Of a DNA stretch of 64,000 nt, positions 46,341-55,465 are shown in pieces. The notes under the pieces are model-generated. The model did not search any database and had not been told where the DNA came from. It saw only the letters and a program-made list of their open reading frames with translations. Each line of letters begins with the position of its first letter. The first letter of the stretch is position 1. The stretch is from Bacillus sp. SM2101 (GTDB lineage Bacteria; Bacillota; Bacilli; Bacillales; SM2101): assembly GCF_018588585.1 (NCBI RefSeq), contig NZ_JAEUFG010000018.1:1-64000 (forward strand), in the 5' to 3' direction. The translations under genes and the position numbers were made by a program.

Positions 46341-48098
46341 ATGTTTTCAGTTTTATTAAAATTAAAATGGTTTTTTAAGGAAGAATGGAAACGCTACGCA
46401 GTGGCAATTACATTATTGTTTATCGTGAACATATTAGAGGTGATTCCGCCATGGCTAATCGGTGGGGCAATTGACGATATTTTTGTAGGTAGTTTGACTG
46501 TTCAAAAACTGACTCAATATTTACTGGTGTTATTGGCAATTATGGTTGTCACATATGCAATGACATATAAATGGATGTACAACTTATTCGGTGGAGCGTT
46601 CGTTGTGGAGCGAACGTTACGTTCAAGATTTATGAATCATTTATTAAAGATGACCCCAACATTTTATGAAAAGAAACGCACAGGAGATTTAATGGCACAG
46701 GCTACGAATGATTTAAAAGCCATATCAATCACAGCCGGTTTTGGAATACTTACACTCATAGATTCTTCTGCATATATGTTGACGATATTATTTACAATGG
46801 GTTTTATGATCAGCTGGAAGTTAACTCTTGCGGCAGTGTTACCAATGCCAATCATGGCGATTGCGATGAAGATTTATGGAAAGAAAATCCATGAACGGTT
46901 TACGGAAGCTCAGGATTCATTTGGTGATATGAATGACCGTGTGTTGGAATCCATATCAGGTGTTCGAGTTGTGCGTGCATATGTACAGGAACAAGCAGAC
47001 CGACAACAATTTGAGTCCCAGACCAACGATGTTTATAAGAAAAATGTAAAAGTTGCAGTCATTGATGCACTGTTTGACCCAACGATAAAAGTATTAGTTG
47101 GTATGAGTTATTTAATAGGTCTAGGTTACGGAGCGTATCTAGTCTTTCATAAGGCTATTACATTAGGTGAGCTCGTTTCATTTAACGTTTATTTAGGAAT
47201 GCTTATATGGCCAATGTTTGCAGTGGGAGAATTAATGAATGTAATGCAACGTGGTAATGCGTCACTAGATCGTGTTAACGAAACACTTTCATATGAAGCA
47301 GATGTAATGGACGATAAGCAACCTCGTTCGCTTGAATATCCAGGAGCAATTTCATTTGACAATGTGACATTTAAATATCCTTCTTCAGAGGTTAATAATT
47401 TGGAGGGAATATCATTCAATCTATCTCGTGGAGAAACGTTAGGGATTGTTGGTAAAACAGGAAGTGGAAAGACAACGTTAGTAAAACAACTTTTACGTGA
47501 ATACCCGCTTGGTACTGGAAATATTGCTATTTCTGATGTGTCACTTGAGCATATTGCGATAGAGCAAATTCAAGGATGGCTCGGTTACGTTCCTCAAGAT
47601 CACGTGCTGTTCTCTAGAACTGTAAAAGAAAATATCATATTTGGTAAGAAAGACGCAACAGACAAAGAGATTGACAAAGCCATTGATTTAGCTGCTTTCC
47701 GTAAAGATTTAGCTCTTATTCCTGAAGGACTAGAAACATTAGTAGGAGAAAAAGGAGTGTCATTGTCGGGCGGGCAAAAGCAGCGGATTTCTATCTCTCG
47801 AGCGCTCGTAGTTAATCCAGAAATACTGATTCTAGACGATTCTCTTTCAGCAGTTGATGCTAAAACAGAAACAAAAATTATTGAGAATATCCAGCAAGAA
47901 CGAGCTGGCAAAACTACAATTATAACAACACACAGATTGTCTGCTGTCCAGCATGCTGACAGAATACTCGTTCTCGAAGATGGAAAAATCACTGAAGATG
48001 GTACCCATTTTGAATTACTACAACAAAACGGATGGTACAAAGAGCAATATGACCGTCAGCAACTAGAAGAACATATTGAAGAGGAGGTGGTTGTATGA
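46341..48098 (+). CDS. bmrC: Heterodimeric multidrug ABC exporter subunit, BmrC/YheI type
   Basis: A 585-residue half transporter with six membrane helices (about residues 15-300) and one ATPase domain. Walker A is GKTGSGKTT (about 371-379), signature LSGGQKQR, Walker B ILILDDSLSA, where Asp replaces the usual catalytic Glu, as expected for the degenerate site of heterodimers. Length equals B. subtilis BmrC. It exports drugs together with the next gene product, with which it overlaps by four bases. AAGGAGG precedes the ATG. Confidence 0.9.
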   Translation: MFSVLLKLKWFFKEEWKRYAVAITLLFIVNILEVIPPWLIGGAIDDIFVGSLTVQKLTQYLLVLLAIMVVTYAMTYKWMYNLFGGAFVVERTLRSRFMNHLLKMTPTFYEKKRTGDLMAQATNDLKAISITAGFGILTLIDSSAYMLTILFTMGFMISWKLTLAAVLPMPIMAIAMKIYGKKIHERFTEAQDSFGDMNDRVLESISGVRVVRAYVQEQADRQQFESQTNDVYKKNVKVAVIDALFDPTIKVLVGMSYLIGLGYGAYLVFHKAITLGELVSFNVYLGMLIWPMFAVGELMNVMQRGNASLDRVNETLSYEADVMDDKQPRSLEYPGAISFDNVTFKYPSSEVNNLEGISFNLSRGETLGIVGKTGSGKTTLVKQLLREYPLGTGNIAISDVSLEHIAIEQIQGWLGYVPQDHVLFSRTVKENIIFGKKDATDKEIDKAIDLAAFRKDLALIPEGLETLVGEKGVSLSGGQKQRISISRALVVNPEILILDDSLSAVDAKTETKIIENIQQERAGKTTIITTHRLSAVQHADRILVLEDGKITEDGTHFELLQQNGWYKEQYDRQQLEEHIEEEVVV

Positions 48099-50119
48099 CA
48101 ATAGGAAAACGCTTATTTAATTATGCTCTTTTATACAAAAAAACAATCATCTTTGCACTACTCATGCTAATGGTTGCTGTTGCAGCTGATTTAGCTGGTC
48201 CATTTATTGCAAAGCGCATGATTGATCAGCACATTTTAGGAATTGATAGTTATCCGTGGTATGAAACAGATGAAGGGGAAAACGCTGTATTATATCAAGA
48301 TACATGGTACAAACGGGAGGATCATTTTTCTGTCGATGAAGTAAAAGGAAAAGAGGTTCGGGTCTTACAAGTAGGTAGAGTTTATGTGTTTGTTGACCAA
48401 CCAGTTACGACTCCTGAGGGTGAAAGAACATTTGATGACGGCACATTGATCATTACCCGTAGTAATGAAGAGATGAGCTATCCAGCTGTCGAACTAACAA
48501 ATGATGAGCTATTATCTTTTTACATGCCAGAAGTAGACGATTTATTTAAATTAATTTTAGTGTACTTTGCTTTGCTTGTCGTCGCTTCAATATTCACATA
48601 TGGGCAAAAATTTTATCTAGAAACTTCGGCAAATCGTATTATTAAGAAAATGAGAAACGATGTATTTACACATATTCAAAAACTGCCAATTAAATATTTC
48701 GACAGCTTACCAGCTGGAAAAATAGTTTCAAGGATTACTAATGATACTGAAACGATAAAAGAACTATTTGTAACCGTGTTAGCAACATTCGTTACTAGTA
48801 TTATTTATATTACTGGTATTTATATTGCGTTATTTTTATTAGACGTAAAACTTGCACTCATTTGTTTAGTGCTTGTTCCAATACTAGTCATTTGGATTAA
48901 ATTTTATCGAAAGTATGCGTCAAAATACAACCATATCATACGATCACGCCTAAGTGATATAAATGCAATGATCAATGAATCAATACAAGGAATGACTATT
49001 ATTCAAGCATTCCGAAGAAAATCTGAAACAAAAGAAGAATTCGAAGAAATTAATAAAGATTATTTTGACCATCAAAATAAGTTACTACGCTTAAATTCTT
49101 TAACATCTCATAATTTAGTTGGCGTACTACGTAATATTGCCTTCGTTGCTTTGATTTGGTATTTTGGTGGCCAATCATTAACAGCAAATTCGGCTATATC
49201 CCTAGGTGTGCTATATGCGTTTGTTGATTATTTGAATCGTCTATTCCAACCGATCACTGGATTAGTAAACCAATTAGCAAATCTTGAGCAAGCATTAGTA
49301 TCTTCAGAACGAGTTTTTGAGCTTCTTGACAAAGATGGCACAGAAGTTTGTGAGGATAAAATGCCACGCTATAAAGGTAATGTTACATTTGATAAAGTTT
49401 CTTTCGGCTATAAAGAAGGGGAAACAGTTCTCCATGATATTTCCTTTGAGGCGAAGGAAGGGGATACGATTGCACTTGTAGGTCATACGGGTTCAGGAAA
49501 AAGTTCAGTTATGAATCTTCTGTCCCGCTTTTATGATACGAAAGAAGGCAAAATACTCATTGACGGTCAAGATATAAATACTATCCCAGTACAAATGATA
49601 AGGCAGCATATGGCAATCGTTTTACAAGATCCATTTTTGTTTACGGGTACAATAGCTTCTAACGTTAGCTTAAATGACCCAATGATAACTCGTGAACAAG
49701 TAGAAAAAGCTTTACGAGATGTTGGGGCAGATCGATTGCTTAAAAACTTACAAAATGGCTTTGACGAGAAGGTAATTGAAAAAGGGAGTACGTTATCTAC
49801 AGGGCAGAGACAGTTAATATCTTTTGCACGTGCACTTGCTTTTGATCCAGCAGTTCTCATTCTTGATGAGGCCACCGCAAATGTTGATACAGAAACTGAA
49901 AAAATTATTCAAGACGGGTTAGAAGTGTTGAAAAAAGGACGTACAACATTTATTATCGCTCATCGCCTATCGACGATAAAAAATGCGAATCAAATTTTAG
50001 TACTCGATCGAGGACGAATTGTTGAACAAGGTAATCACGATGATCTCATGCAAATGAGAGGAAAATACTATCAGATGTACCAGTTACAACAAGGTAAACA
50101 GTCATCTTTAGCAGGATAA
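48095..50119 (+). CDS. bmrD: Heterodimeric multidrug ABC exporter subunit, BmrD/YheH type
   Basis: A 674-residue half transporter. Helix 1 is followed by a large extracytoplasmic insert (about residues 45-145), typical of BmrD, then the remaining membrane helices and an ATPase domain. Walker A is GHTGSGKSS, Walker B VLILDEATA with the catalytic Glu, and the signature-like segment is LSTGQRQL. It pairs with BmrC. The ATGA overlap implies translational coupling. No terminator is visible; a repeat array follows about 70 bases later. Confidence 0.9.
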   Translation: MTIGKRLFNYALLYKKTIIFALLMLMVAVAADLAGPFIAKRMIDQHILGIDSYPWYETDEGENAVLYQDTWYKREDHFSVDEVKGKEVRVLQVGRVYVFVDQPVTTPEGERTFDDGTLIITRSNEEMSYPAVELTNDELLSFYMPEVDDLFKLILVYFALLVVASIFTYGQKFYLETSANRIIKKMRNDVFTHIQKLPIKYFDSLPAGKIVSRITNDTETIKELFVTVLATFVTSIIYITGIYIALFLLDVKLALICLVLVPILVIWIKFYRKYASKYNHIIRSRLSDINAMINESIQGMTIIQAFRRKSETKEEFEEINKDYFDHQNKLLRLNSLTSHNLVGVLRNIAFVALIWYFGGQSLTANSAISLGVLYAFVDYLNRLFQPITGLVNQLANLEQALVSSERVFELLDKDGTEVCEDKMPRYKGNVTFDKVSFGYKEGETVLHDISFEAKEGDTIALVGHTGSGKSSVMNLLSRFYDTKEGKILIDGQDINTIPVQMIRQHMAIVLQDPFLFTGTIASNVSLNDPMITREQVEKALRDVGADRLLKNLQNGFDEKVIEKGSTLSTGQRQLISFARALAFDPAVLILDEATANVDTETEKIIQDGLEVLKKGRTTFIIAHRLSTIKNANQILVLDRGRIVEQGNHDDLMQMRGKYYQMYQLQQGKQSSLAG

Positions 50120-50191
50120 ACGGTACTTCAACGTAACGGATGACCTATCTAAAACATGTTTTTTACATCGTATGAGGAGTTTTGGATTTAA

Positions 50192-50640
50192 AAACATGTT
50201 TTATGGGTCAAAAACGTGAATTTATTGGTCAAACTGAGACATTTATGGGTTAAATCATGTTTTATGGGTCAAACTGAGACATTTATGGGTCAAAAACATG
50301 AATTTATGGGTCAAATAGAGACATTTATGGGTCAAAAACATGAATTTATGGGTCAAATAGAGAGGTTTATCGGTCAAAACATGTTTTATGGGTCAAACTG
50401 AGACATTTATGGGTCAAAAACATGTTTTATGGGTCAAACTGAGACATTTATGGGTCAAAAACATGTTTTATGGGTCAAACTGAGACATTTATGGGTCAAA
50501 AACATGTTTTATGGGTCAAACTGAGACATTTATGGGTCAAAAACATGTTTTATGGGTCAAACTGAGACATTTATGGGTCAAAAACATGAATTTATGGGTC
50601 AAATAGAGAGGTTTATAGGTCAAAACATGTTTATGGATCA
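50192..50640. repeat. Tandem array of 22 short repeats (unit 20-21 bp, pairs of 41-42 bp)
   Basis: The 13-base core TTTATGGGTCAAA or a one-base variant occurs 22 times between about 50210 and 50640, spaced 20-22 bases. Alternate spacers read AAACATGTTT (a perfect palindrome) and CTGAGACA or TAGAGACA, giving a higher-order unit of 41 or 42 bp. A reading frame through part of the array (FMGQ repeats) breaks where 41-bp units begin, so the array is taken as non-coding. It fills the gap between bmrD and the next operon. Confidence 0.92.
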
Positions 50641-50666
50641 AAATCGACAAGTGGTGGTGAACGACC

Positions 50667-50903
50667 ATGACGGAAATTGATAAACGGGGTAGATTAAATG
50701 AAGAAATGTTTAGTTACCGAGTAACAAAGAACAACACAGTTTTTATTACATGGATGGGTAAACAAGTAAAAACATTAAAAGGTAAAGAAGCAGAAAAAAT
50801 AACTACTAAACTTCAACAAGCCAATAGTAAGCATGAAGTTCAATTAATTCTTGCTAAGGTAACAGGAAATTTCAAAAGAGGTAATGAACGTTCTATAAAT
50901 TAG
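50667..50903 (+). CDS. Small conserved-looking hypothetical protein, 78 residues
   Basis: A charged, soluble protein (KRGRLNEEMFSYRVTKNNTV; FITWMGKQVKTLKGKEAEKI). It has a likely beta-hairpin followed by helices and no signal peptide. The ATG follows GGTGGTGA. It starts 27 bases after the repeat array and ends 15 bases before the kinase-like gene, so the two are an operon. No family recognised. Confidence 0.65.
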   Translation: MTEIDKRGRLNEEMFSYRVTKNNTVFITWMGKQVKTLKGKEAEKITTKLQQANSKHEVQLILAKVTGNFKRGNERSIN

Positions 50904-50918
50904 GAAAAGGTGATATAA

Positions 50919-51860
50919 GTGAATACTCAAGAAACACAAAACTTGTTCAGGCTATGGGATGTGGAATGGACAGAGGAAGCTGCTAATTCTATATATAGAT
51001 ATTCTCCTGTATATAAATGTCAGTATCGAGGGCAGGATGTTATTATTAAACGAACTCGAAGAACGATGGATACTGCACAAAAGCTTGTTGAATGGACTAC
51101 GAGCTTACATTCTAATGGAATAAAAGTGGTTACCCCAGTCAAGGTAGAAAATCCATTCATTCAATATAAAGACCATACTTGGACAATGTATCCATTTATT
51201 AAAGGTCGTAAATATGATGGTTCTCTTCAAGACATCTATGAAGCAGGAAGATTATTAGGTCAAATTCACAATAAAGTAGATACGTTTGAATGTGCTCGGT
51301 TTGATTGGCTAAATTTTGATGATGAATTTACGAATGATGTAACAAATGACTTGCAAGAGATCGCATCTAACTTATTAAAAAATCGTCCAGAGAAAAAAGA
51401 GTTTAATATATTAAAAGGTCGTATTGAAGATTTCTTAACGAGTGATTTTTCTCGTTTAAAGAAAAAAACGCTACCAATGGTTAATGCAAGCTGGGATTAT
51501 AAAGCAAGTAATTTAGTTTACGAAAAAGATAATCATCCAGTTTTAATTGATCCAGACAATGGAGGAATTGTTCCAAGAATTGTAGACTTAGCATTAGCAT
51601 TAATTTTATTCCATACTGAGATAGAAACCGCACCTAGCAGGTTGTTTACTGAAGAGGAATGGACTGAATTTACAAAAGGATATTTTGAATATATTACATT
51701 AACTGAAGAAGAAAAAATATTATGGCAAGACGTATTGTTATTCGTTTATTTTGATGAAGCGTTGTGGGCAATCGTTGATATGGAAGACGATGAAACAGAG
51801 CGACAAAAGCAGTTTATATATTCTTTAACAGCATTTAATCCAGTAAAATACTCACTATAA
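50919..51860 (+). CDS. Phosphotransferase (APH/choline-kinase fold) family protein
   Basis: A 313-residue kinase-fold protein. An N-lobe with the ATP-binding Lys is seen in DVIIKRTRR, and the hinge region in MYPFIKGRKYDG. The catalytic loop reads NASWDYKASNLVYE, where the usual HGDxxxxN keeps Asp and Asn but has Ser for His. The metal loop is LIDPDNGG. The family phosphorylates small molecules (antibiotics, choline, sugars); some Bacillus members are spore-coat proteins. Substrate unknown. GTG start after AAAAGGTGA. It ends before a terminator. Confidence 0.72.
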   Translation: MNTQETQNLFRLWDVEWTEEAANSIYRYSPVYKCQYRGQDVIIKRTRRTMDTAQKLVEWTTSLHSNGIKVVTPVKVENPFIQYKDHTWTMYPFIKGRKYDGSLQDIYEAGRLLGQIHNKVDTFECARFDWLNFDDEFTNDVTNDLQEIASNLLKNRPEKKEFNILKGRIEDFLTSDFSRLKKKTLPMVNASWDYKASNLVYEKDNHPVLIDPDNGGIVPRIVDLALALILFHTEIETAPSRLFTEEEWTEFTKGYFEYITLTEEEKILWQDVLLFVYFDEALWAIVDMEDDETERQKQFIYSLTAFNPVKYSL

Positions 51861-51862
51861 TT

Positions 51863-51937
51863 TGAGGGTTACTCAAAAAGCGGAGTGACTACAACCGTTG
51901 TAGTTATGAACGCATCTTTGAGTTTAGCCCTTTTTAT
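51863..51937 (+). terminator. Terminator after the kinase-like gene
   Basis: GAGGGTTACTCAAA pairs with TTTGAGTTTAGCCCT, with an inner stem CTACAAC..GTAG, followed by TTTTTATG. It is an imperfect but large hairpin at the expected place. Confidence 0.75.
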
Positions 51938-52030
51938 GTGCAGATGTATGTATTGCATAAGTGAAATATATTATTTTTTTCCTATTTTAATATATATGGA
52001 ATATTATGTAGATTACGAGGTGGTGAAGAA

Positions 52031-53167
52031 ATGACTCTAGTTCTTAAAATTCTCGGTATAGCAGTTATCGTATTTCTTGTTATTATTTGGGGTATAAGGC
52101 GCTGGATATACACACCAAGCACTGATTATGTCTTAAAGTTCCTGGAAGAAAATAAAGAAAAATCATCACTTTATTTAATCCAGAATGGTGAGGTATTAGG
52201 GGATATTCGATCTGATCAAAACATGCCCTTAGCTAGTACAGTAAAAACGATTATCGCAATTGAGTATGCGGAGCAAGCAGCTGAAGGTTTAGTCGCATCA
52301 AATGAAACTGTTCAAATTAGTGTGTTAGAAAAATTTTATGTTCCCAATACAGATGGAGGTGCTCACAACGCTTGGCTAGAGCGTATGAAAGAACTAGACC
52401 TAATACAAAATGACACTGTTAGACTTGAAGAAATTGTAAAAGGTATGATTCAGTTTAGTTCAAATGCAAATACAGAATTTTTGATGATGAGGCTTGGATT
52501 AGATCAAATTAATGAGCGAATAAAAAAATTGGGACTGGATAATCATGAAGAAATCTATCCATCCGTATCTAGTATATATATTCCATACGAAGTAAAGACT
52601 AATAACAACGGAAAAATAACAAGCAAACAAGAGCACCAACTAGTGAAAGAAACACTTAAAGATTTATCTTCAGTAGAGTGGAAAGAGTTAGCTAATCAAA
52701 TACATAAAAAACTTAAAAGTGATGATGCGAGCATTTATAAACAAAAAGCAGATCCTTCAACTTGGCATGATAGCGACTTTGATCGAATGTTTTCAGAGCG
52801 GTTTAGTACATCAACGACTTATAATTACGCACGTATTATGGAGAAGATTAATAGTCGTGAATATTTTTCATCTGAAGTACAAGAGCATTTACATCCTGTA
52901 ATGGAAGGATTAATGGAAAATCCAGCTAATCAACAATGGTTGAAACATGCAGGGCAAAAAGGTGGTTCAACTTTATACATATTGACAAAAGCCCTATATG
53001 CGACTGATAAAAATGGGAATCAAACAGCGCTAGCAATCTTTTTTAATCAATTAAATACCTATGAATCAATTAAACTTTCAAGTAGTTTAATTGAATTCGA
53101 ATTATCAGTTTTACGTGACAGTCAATTTAGAGATAGAATTAAATCACTAACAAATAACCATGAATAG
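52031..53167 (+). CDS. Membrane-anchored serine hydrolase, class A beta-lactamase-like
   Basis: A 378-residue protein. An N-terminal membrane anchor (residues 4-22) is followed by an extracellular penicillin-binding/beta-lactamase-type domain. The SxxK motif is STVK (residues 69-72), SxN is SSN (143-145), and the KTG-like element is KGGST (about 313). It could be a DD-peptidase-related enzyme, an esterase or a beta-lactamase; the spacing resembles class A beta-lactamase-like hydrolases. GAGGTGGTGAAG precedes the ATG. Single gene. Confidence 0.78.
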   Translation: MTLVLKILGIAVIVFLVIIWGIRRWIYTPSTDYVLKFLEENKEKSSLYLIQNGEVLGDIRSDQNMPLASTVKTIIAIEYAEQAAEGLVASNETVQISVLEKFYVPNTDGGAHNAWLERMKELDLIQNDTVRLEEIVKGMIQFSSNANTEFLMMRLGLDQINERIKKLGLDNHEEIYPSVSSIYIPYEVKTNNNGKITSKQEHQLVKETLKDLSSVEWKELANQIHKKLKSDDASIYKQKADPSTWHDSDFDRMFSERFSTSTTYNYARIMEKINSREYFSSEVQEHLHPVMEGLMENPANQQWLKHAGQKGGSTLYILTKALYATDKNGNQTALAIFFNQLNTYESIKLSSSLIEFELSVLRDSQFRDRIKSLTNNHE

Positions 53168-53313
53168 GTTCAAATAATTTTCACATTATTGACATAAAAC
53201 GTTTGAATTTCCATGTCAATTGTTATGATAGTTCATGCTAACCTTATTATAAATAGAAGTAAAATATTTTATGAGCACGTAACTAATATGATTAATGTAC
53301 ATAATGGGGGATC

Positions 53314-53400
53314 ATGATGGAAGAATTATCTGTGACACTATTCATCGCAAGCTTTATGGTGTTAGGGCTACTAATTGGGACTAATATATGGGATTCTTAA
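53314..53400 (+). CDS. Tiny single-helix membrane peptide (27-28 residues)
   Basis: The frame MEELSVTLFIASFMVLGLLI then GTNIWDS has one clear membrane helix and charged ends. It has AATGGGGGATC upstream, starts at tandem ATG codons (53314 and 53317), and is followed at once by an intrinsic terminator. This is the look of a real small membrane protein, perhaps a subunit or regulator of a larger complex. No partner is adjacent and no family is recognised. Confidence 0.6.
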   Translation: MMEELSVTLFIASFMVLGLLIGTNIWDS

Positions 53401-53430
53401 GCTGCTACATTGCGTAGCAGCTTAATTTTA
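53399..53430 (+). terminator. Terminator after the small membrane peptide
   Basis: AAGCTGCTAC and GTAGCAGCTT form a 10-bp perfect stem with a five-base loop, followed by AATTTTATT. The stop codon of the small gene overlaps the start of the stem. Confidence 0.85.
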
Positions 53431-53519
53431 TTATTCACCATTCTTTGAGTCTGCGTCTTGAGGTAGATTTTTCTTCGCATGTGGAGATTAAATGCTACTT
53501 CATTTACAAAAATTCAAGT

Positions 53520-53906
53520 TTATTCAGTATGTGTATTTACCATTATTGCAGCCACTTGTTTCAGTCGGTCGTAGAACATGTCAGCAGCATGTCCAGTTAA
53601 CTCAGTTTCTTCAAACGCTTCTTTCATACAATTCAGCCAAGCTTGAGCTCTGACAGGAGTAATTTCAAATGGGAGATGGCGATGCTGCATAGCAGGTGGT
53701 CCGAATTCATTACTGTATAGAGTGGGTCCACCTAAAAACTGTGTTAAAAACATTTGTTGTTTTCTTTTTATTTCATTTATATCGCCACTAAACAGCGGTT
53801 GTAAATCTTTGTTTGCATAAACCTTTGGATAGAATGCATCTACAAGACTGTGAACAGCCCTTTCTCCACCAATTAATTCATATAGTGAATGCATACCTTT
53901 GTTCAT
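53520..53906 (-). CDS. yjbI: Truncated haemoglobin, group II (YjbI-like)
   Basis: A 128-residue globin: SLYELIGGERAVHSLVDAFY at the N-terminus, QMFLTQFLGGPTLYSNEFG, and the proximal His region PAMQHRHLPFEI, all typical of group II truncated haemoglobins of Bacillus. These bind oxygen and deal with reactive oxygen or nitrogen species. ATG 53906 is preferred over 53933 because GGTGGA lies before it and it gives the family length. Single gene, divergent from qox. Confidence 0.9.
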   Translation of the reverse strand: MNKGMHSLYELIGGERAVHSLVDAFYPKVYANKDLQPLFSGDINEIKRKQQMFLTQFLGGPTLYSNEFGPPAMQHRHLPFEITPVRAQAWLNCMKEAFEETELTGHAADMFYDRLKQVAAIMVNTHTE

Positions 53907-53933
53907 AAAATCCACCAACTTTATACAATACAC

Positions 53934-54472
53934 ATGATTGTGTAAGTTATTTTTTATTCACATTATTACTATACCAATTGTTAATACGTGTTTTAGTGAT
54001 ATGAATCACTACAGAGTATATGAATTTTATATAATGAACTCTGAGTTTTTTTACATAGATTGTTGTTTTTGGTACGAATTTCATCTAAAAAATCTGGGTT
54101 AGAATCATGCCACAAAGGCTTCGTATCAAGTAGCAACTATCCATTTCACTCTTACGGGAAGAGTCATATCAAGCCAAAATGGACATTTTTTATTTGCGAA
54201 AATAGGCATGATGGGAAAATTAGAATCGGTAAAATGACTTTAAATATCATGGTGAAATTAAATGTAGTTTCTCCAGTAAATTCCTTGCGTATTTTGTCAC
54301 AATTACAGACTTAAGCGTTCATAAAATCATGTTATCATTATTTACACAGTGTTAATGTTCTTTATTGATATAAATTAGCAAAGTTTGTGAAAAACCGAAC
54401 AATCGGTTGTGAAGAAATGAACATATTCACGATATTTTTAGTAAGTATACTTAACTTTTGGGGTGAATTAAC
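53934..54472 (+). promoter_or_regulatory. Upstream region of qoxABCD
   Basis: 539 bases with no convincing gene; an 84-codon frame here looks like chance. Near its end (54384-54440) are TTTGTGAAA, the small inverted repeat CCGAACAATCGG, and TTGTGAA..TTCACGA with a 12-base gap. TTGTGAA/TTCACAA half-sites resemble those of the redox repressor Rex, but the spacing is wrong for a standard site. The rest is AT-rich, with possible repeat remnants near 54060-54140. Confidence 0.35.
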
Positions 54473-55465
54473 ATGAAGTTTAACAAGGGACTTGTCTTGT
54501 TGTTTTTAACAACTCTTCCAGTGTTGTTTCTAAGTGGTTGTGAAACAAATTTGGTTGTGCTTGATCCACAAGGACCTGCAGCACGAAGTATCGCTAACTT
54601 AATTAATCAGTCAATTTTATGGATGCTTTTAATTGTTGTTGTTGTGTTCGGTTTATTTGCTTATATCGTTTGGAAATATCGAGAAAAACCAGACAATATG
54701 GATTATGAACCGCCAGAAGAACACGGTAGTACATTGCTAGAGATTATTTGGACCGCCATTCCAGTCCTTATTCTTGTTGCTCTAACAATTCCTACGGTAA
54801 CTACGCTGTATGACCTTGAAAAAATTCCAGAAGGCTACGAAGATCAAGAGCCAGTTGTCATTCATGTGACATCTGCCGACTGGAAATGGATTTTTAGCTA
54901 TCCAGAAGATGGAATTGAAACAGTTAATTATGTAAATATTCCAGCTGATAGACCAGTTCACTTTAAATTAACATCAGCTTCAACGATGCAATCATTTTGG
55001 GTGCCTGCTTTAGCTGGACAAATATACACAATGAATAAAATGGAAACAGATTTATTTGTTGTAGCTGATAATCCTGGTTCATATGAAGGTAGAAATACTA
55101 ATTTCAATGGTCGGGGTTATGCGAAAATGGAATTTGAAGTATTAGCACAGACGCCACAAGACTACGAGGAGTGGAAAAAGGAAGTGCAGGAAACGGCTCC
55201 TAAATTAACTGAGGAGGAGTATGAAGAGCTTCTTTTGCCAACACATTTAGGTAGATTAACATATTCTAATACTCACTTAGAGTGGGTTAACCATGCTGAT
55301 ATGGACTCTAAAACGTATACAAATCCTGAATTATATAAGAATCATAGCTATCAAGGAAAGATATTCTCAGAAGAAGACAACTATAAAAATGATTCTACTG
55401 ACACTCAAAAAGATGATGATATGAACATGGAAGAGGAAAACGGGGGTGATCACGGTGGGCATTAA
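54473..55465 (+). CDS. qoxA: aa3 quinol oxidase subunit II
   Basis: A 330-residue lipoprotein (lipobox LSGC, Cys near 23) with two membrane helices and an extracellular cupredoxin domain. The CuA ligands are absent: where cytochrome oxidases have CxxxCGxxH, this reads [12 protein letters not shown], which marks a quinol rather than cytochrome c oxidase. An acidic His/Asp/Glu-rich tail ends the protein. First gene of the operon, with GGGGTGAA before the ATG; its end overlaps qoxB. Confidence 0.95.
   Translation: MKFNKGLVLLFLTTLPVLFLSGCETNLVVLDPQGPAARSIANLINQSILWMLLIVVVVFGLFAYIVWKYREKPDNMDYEPPEEHGSTLLEIIWTAIPVLILVALTIPTVTTLYDLEKIPEGYEDQEPVVIHVTSADWKWIFSYPEDGIETVNYVNIPADRPVHFKLTSASTMQSFWVPALAGQIYTMNKMETDLFVVADNPGSYEGRNTNFNGRGYAKMEFEVLAQTPQDYEEWKKEVQETAPKLTEEEYEELLLPTHLGRLTYSNTHLEWVNHADMDSKTYTNPELYKNHSYQGKIFSEEDNYKNDSTDTQKDDDMNMEEENGGDHGGH

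Noticed and set aside
50216-50401. Repeat protein with FMGQ units
   Set aside because: The frame exists only while repeat units are 42 bp; in the 41-bp units it is lost, and no ribosome site precedes it, so it is a by-product of the array.
50192-50640. CRISPR array
   Set aside because: Spacers are only 7-9 bases and repeat among themselves, and no cas genes are in the window.
54060-54314. 84-codon frame before qoxA
   Set aside because: No ribosome site, no recognisable motif, and it lies in a probable regulatory and repeat-remnant region.
54384-54440. Rex operator before qoxA
   Set aside because: The half-sites TTGTGAA and TTCACGA are separated by 12 bases, too far for a standard Rex site, so it is noted only as a weak possibility.
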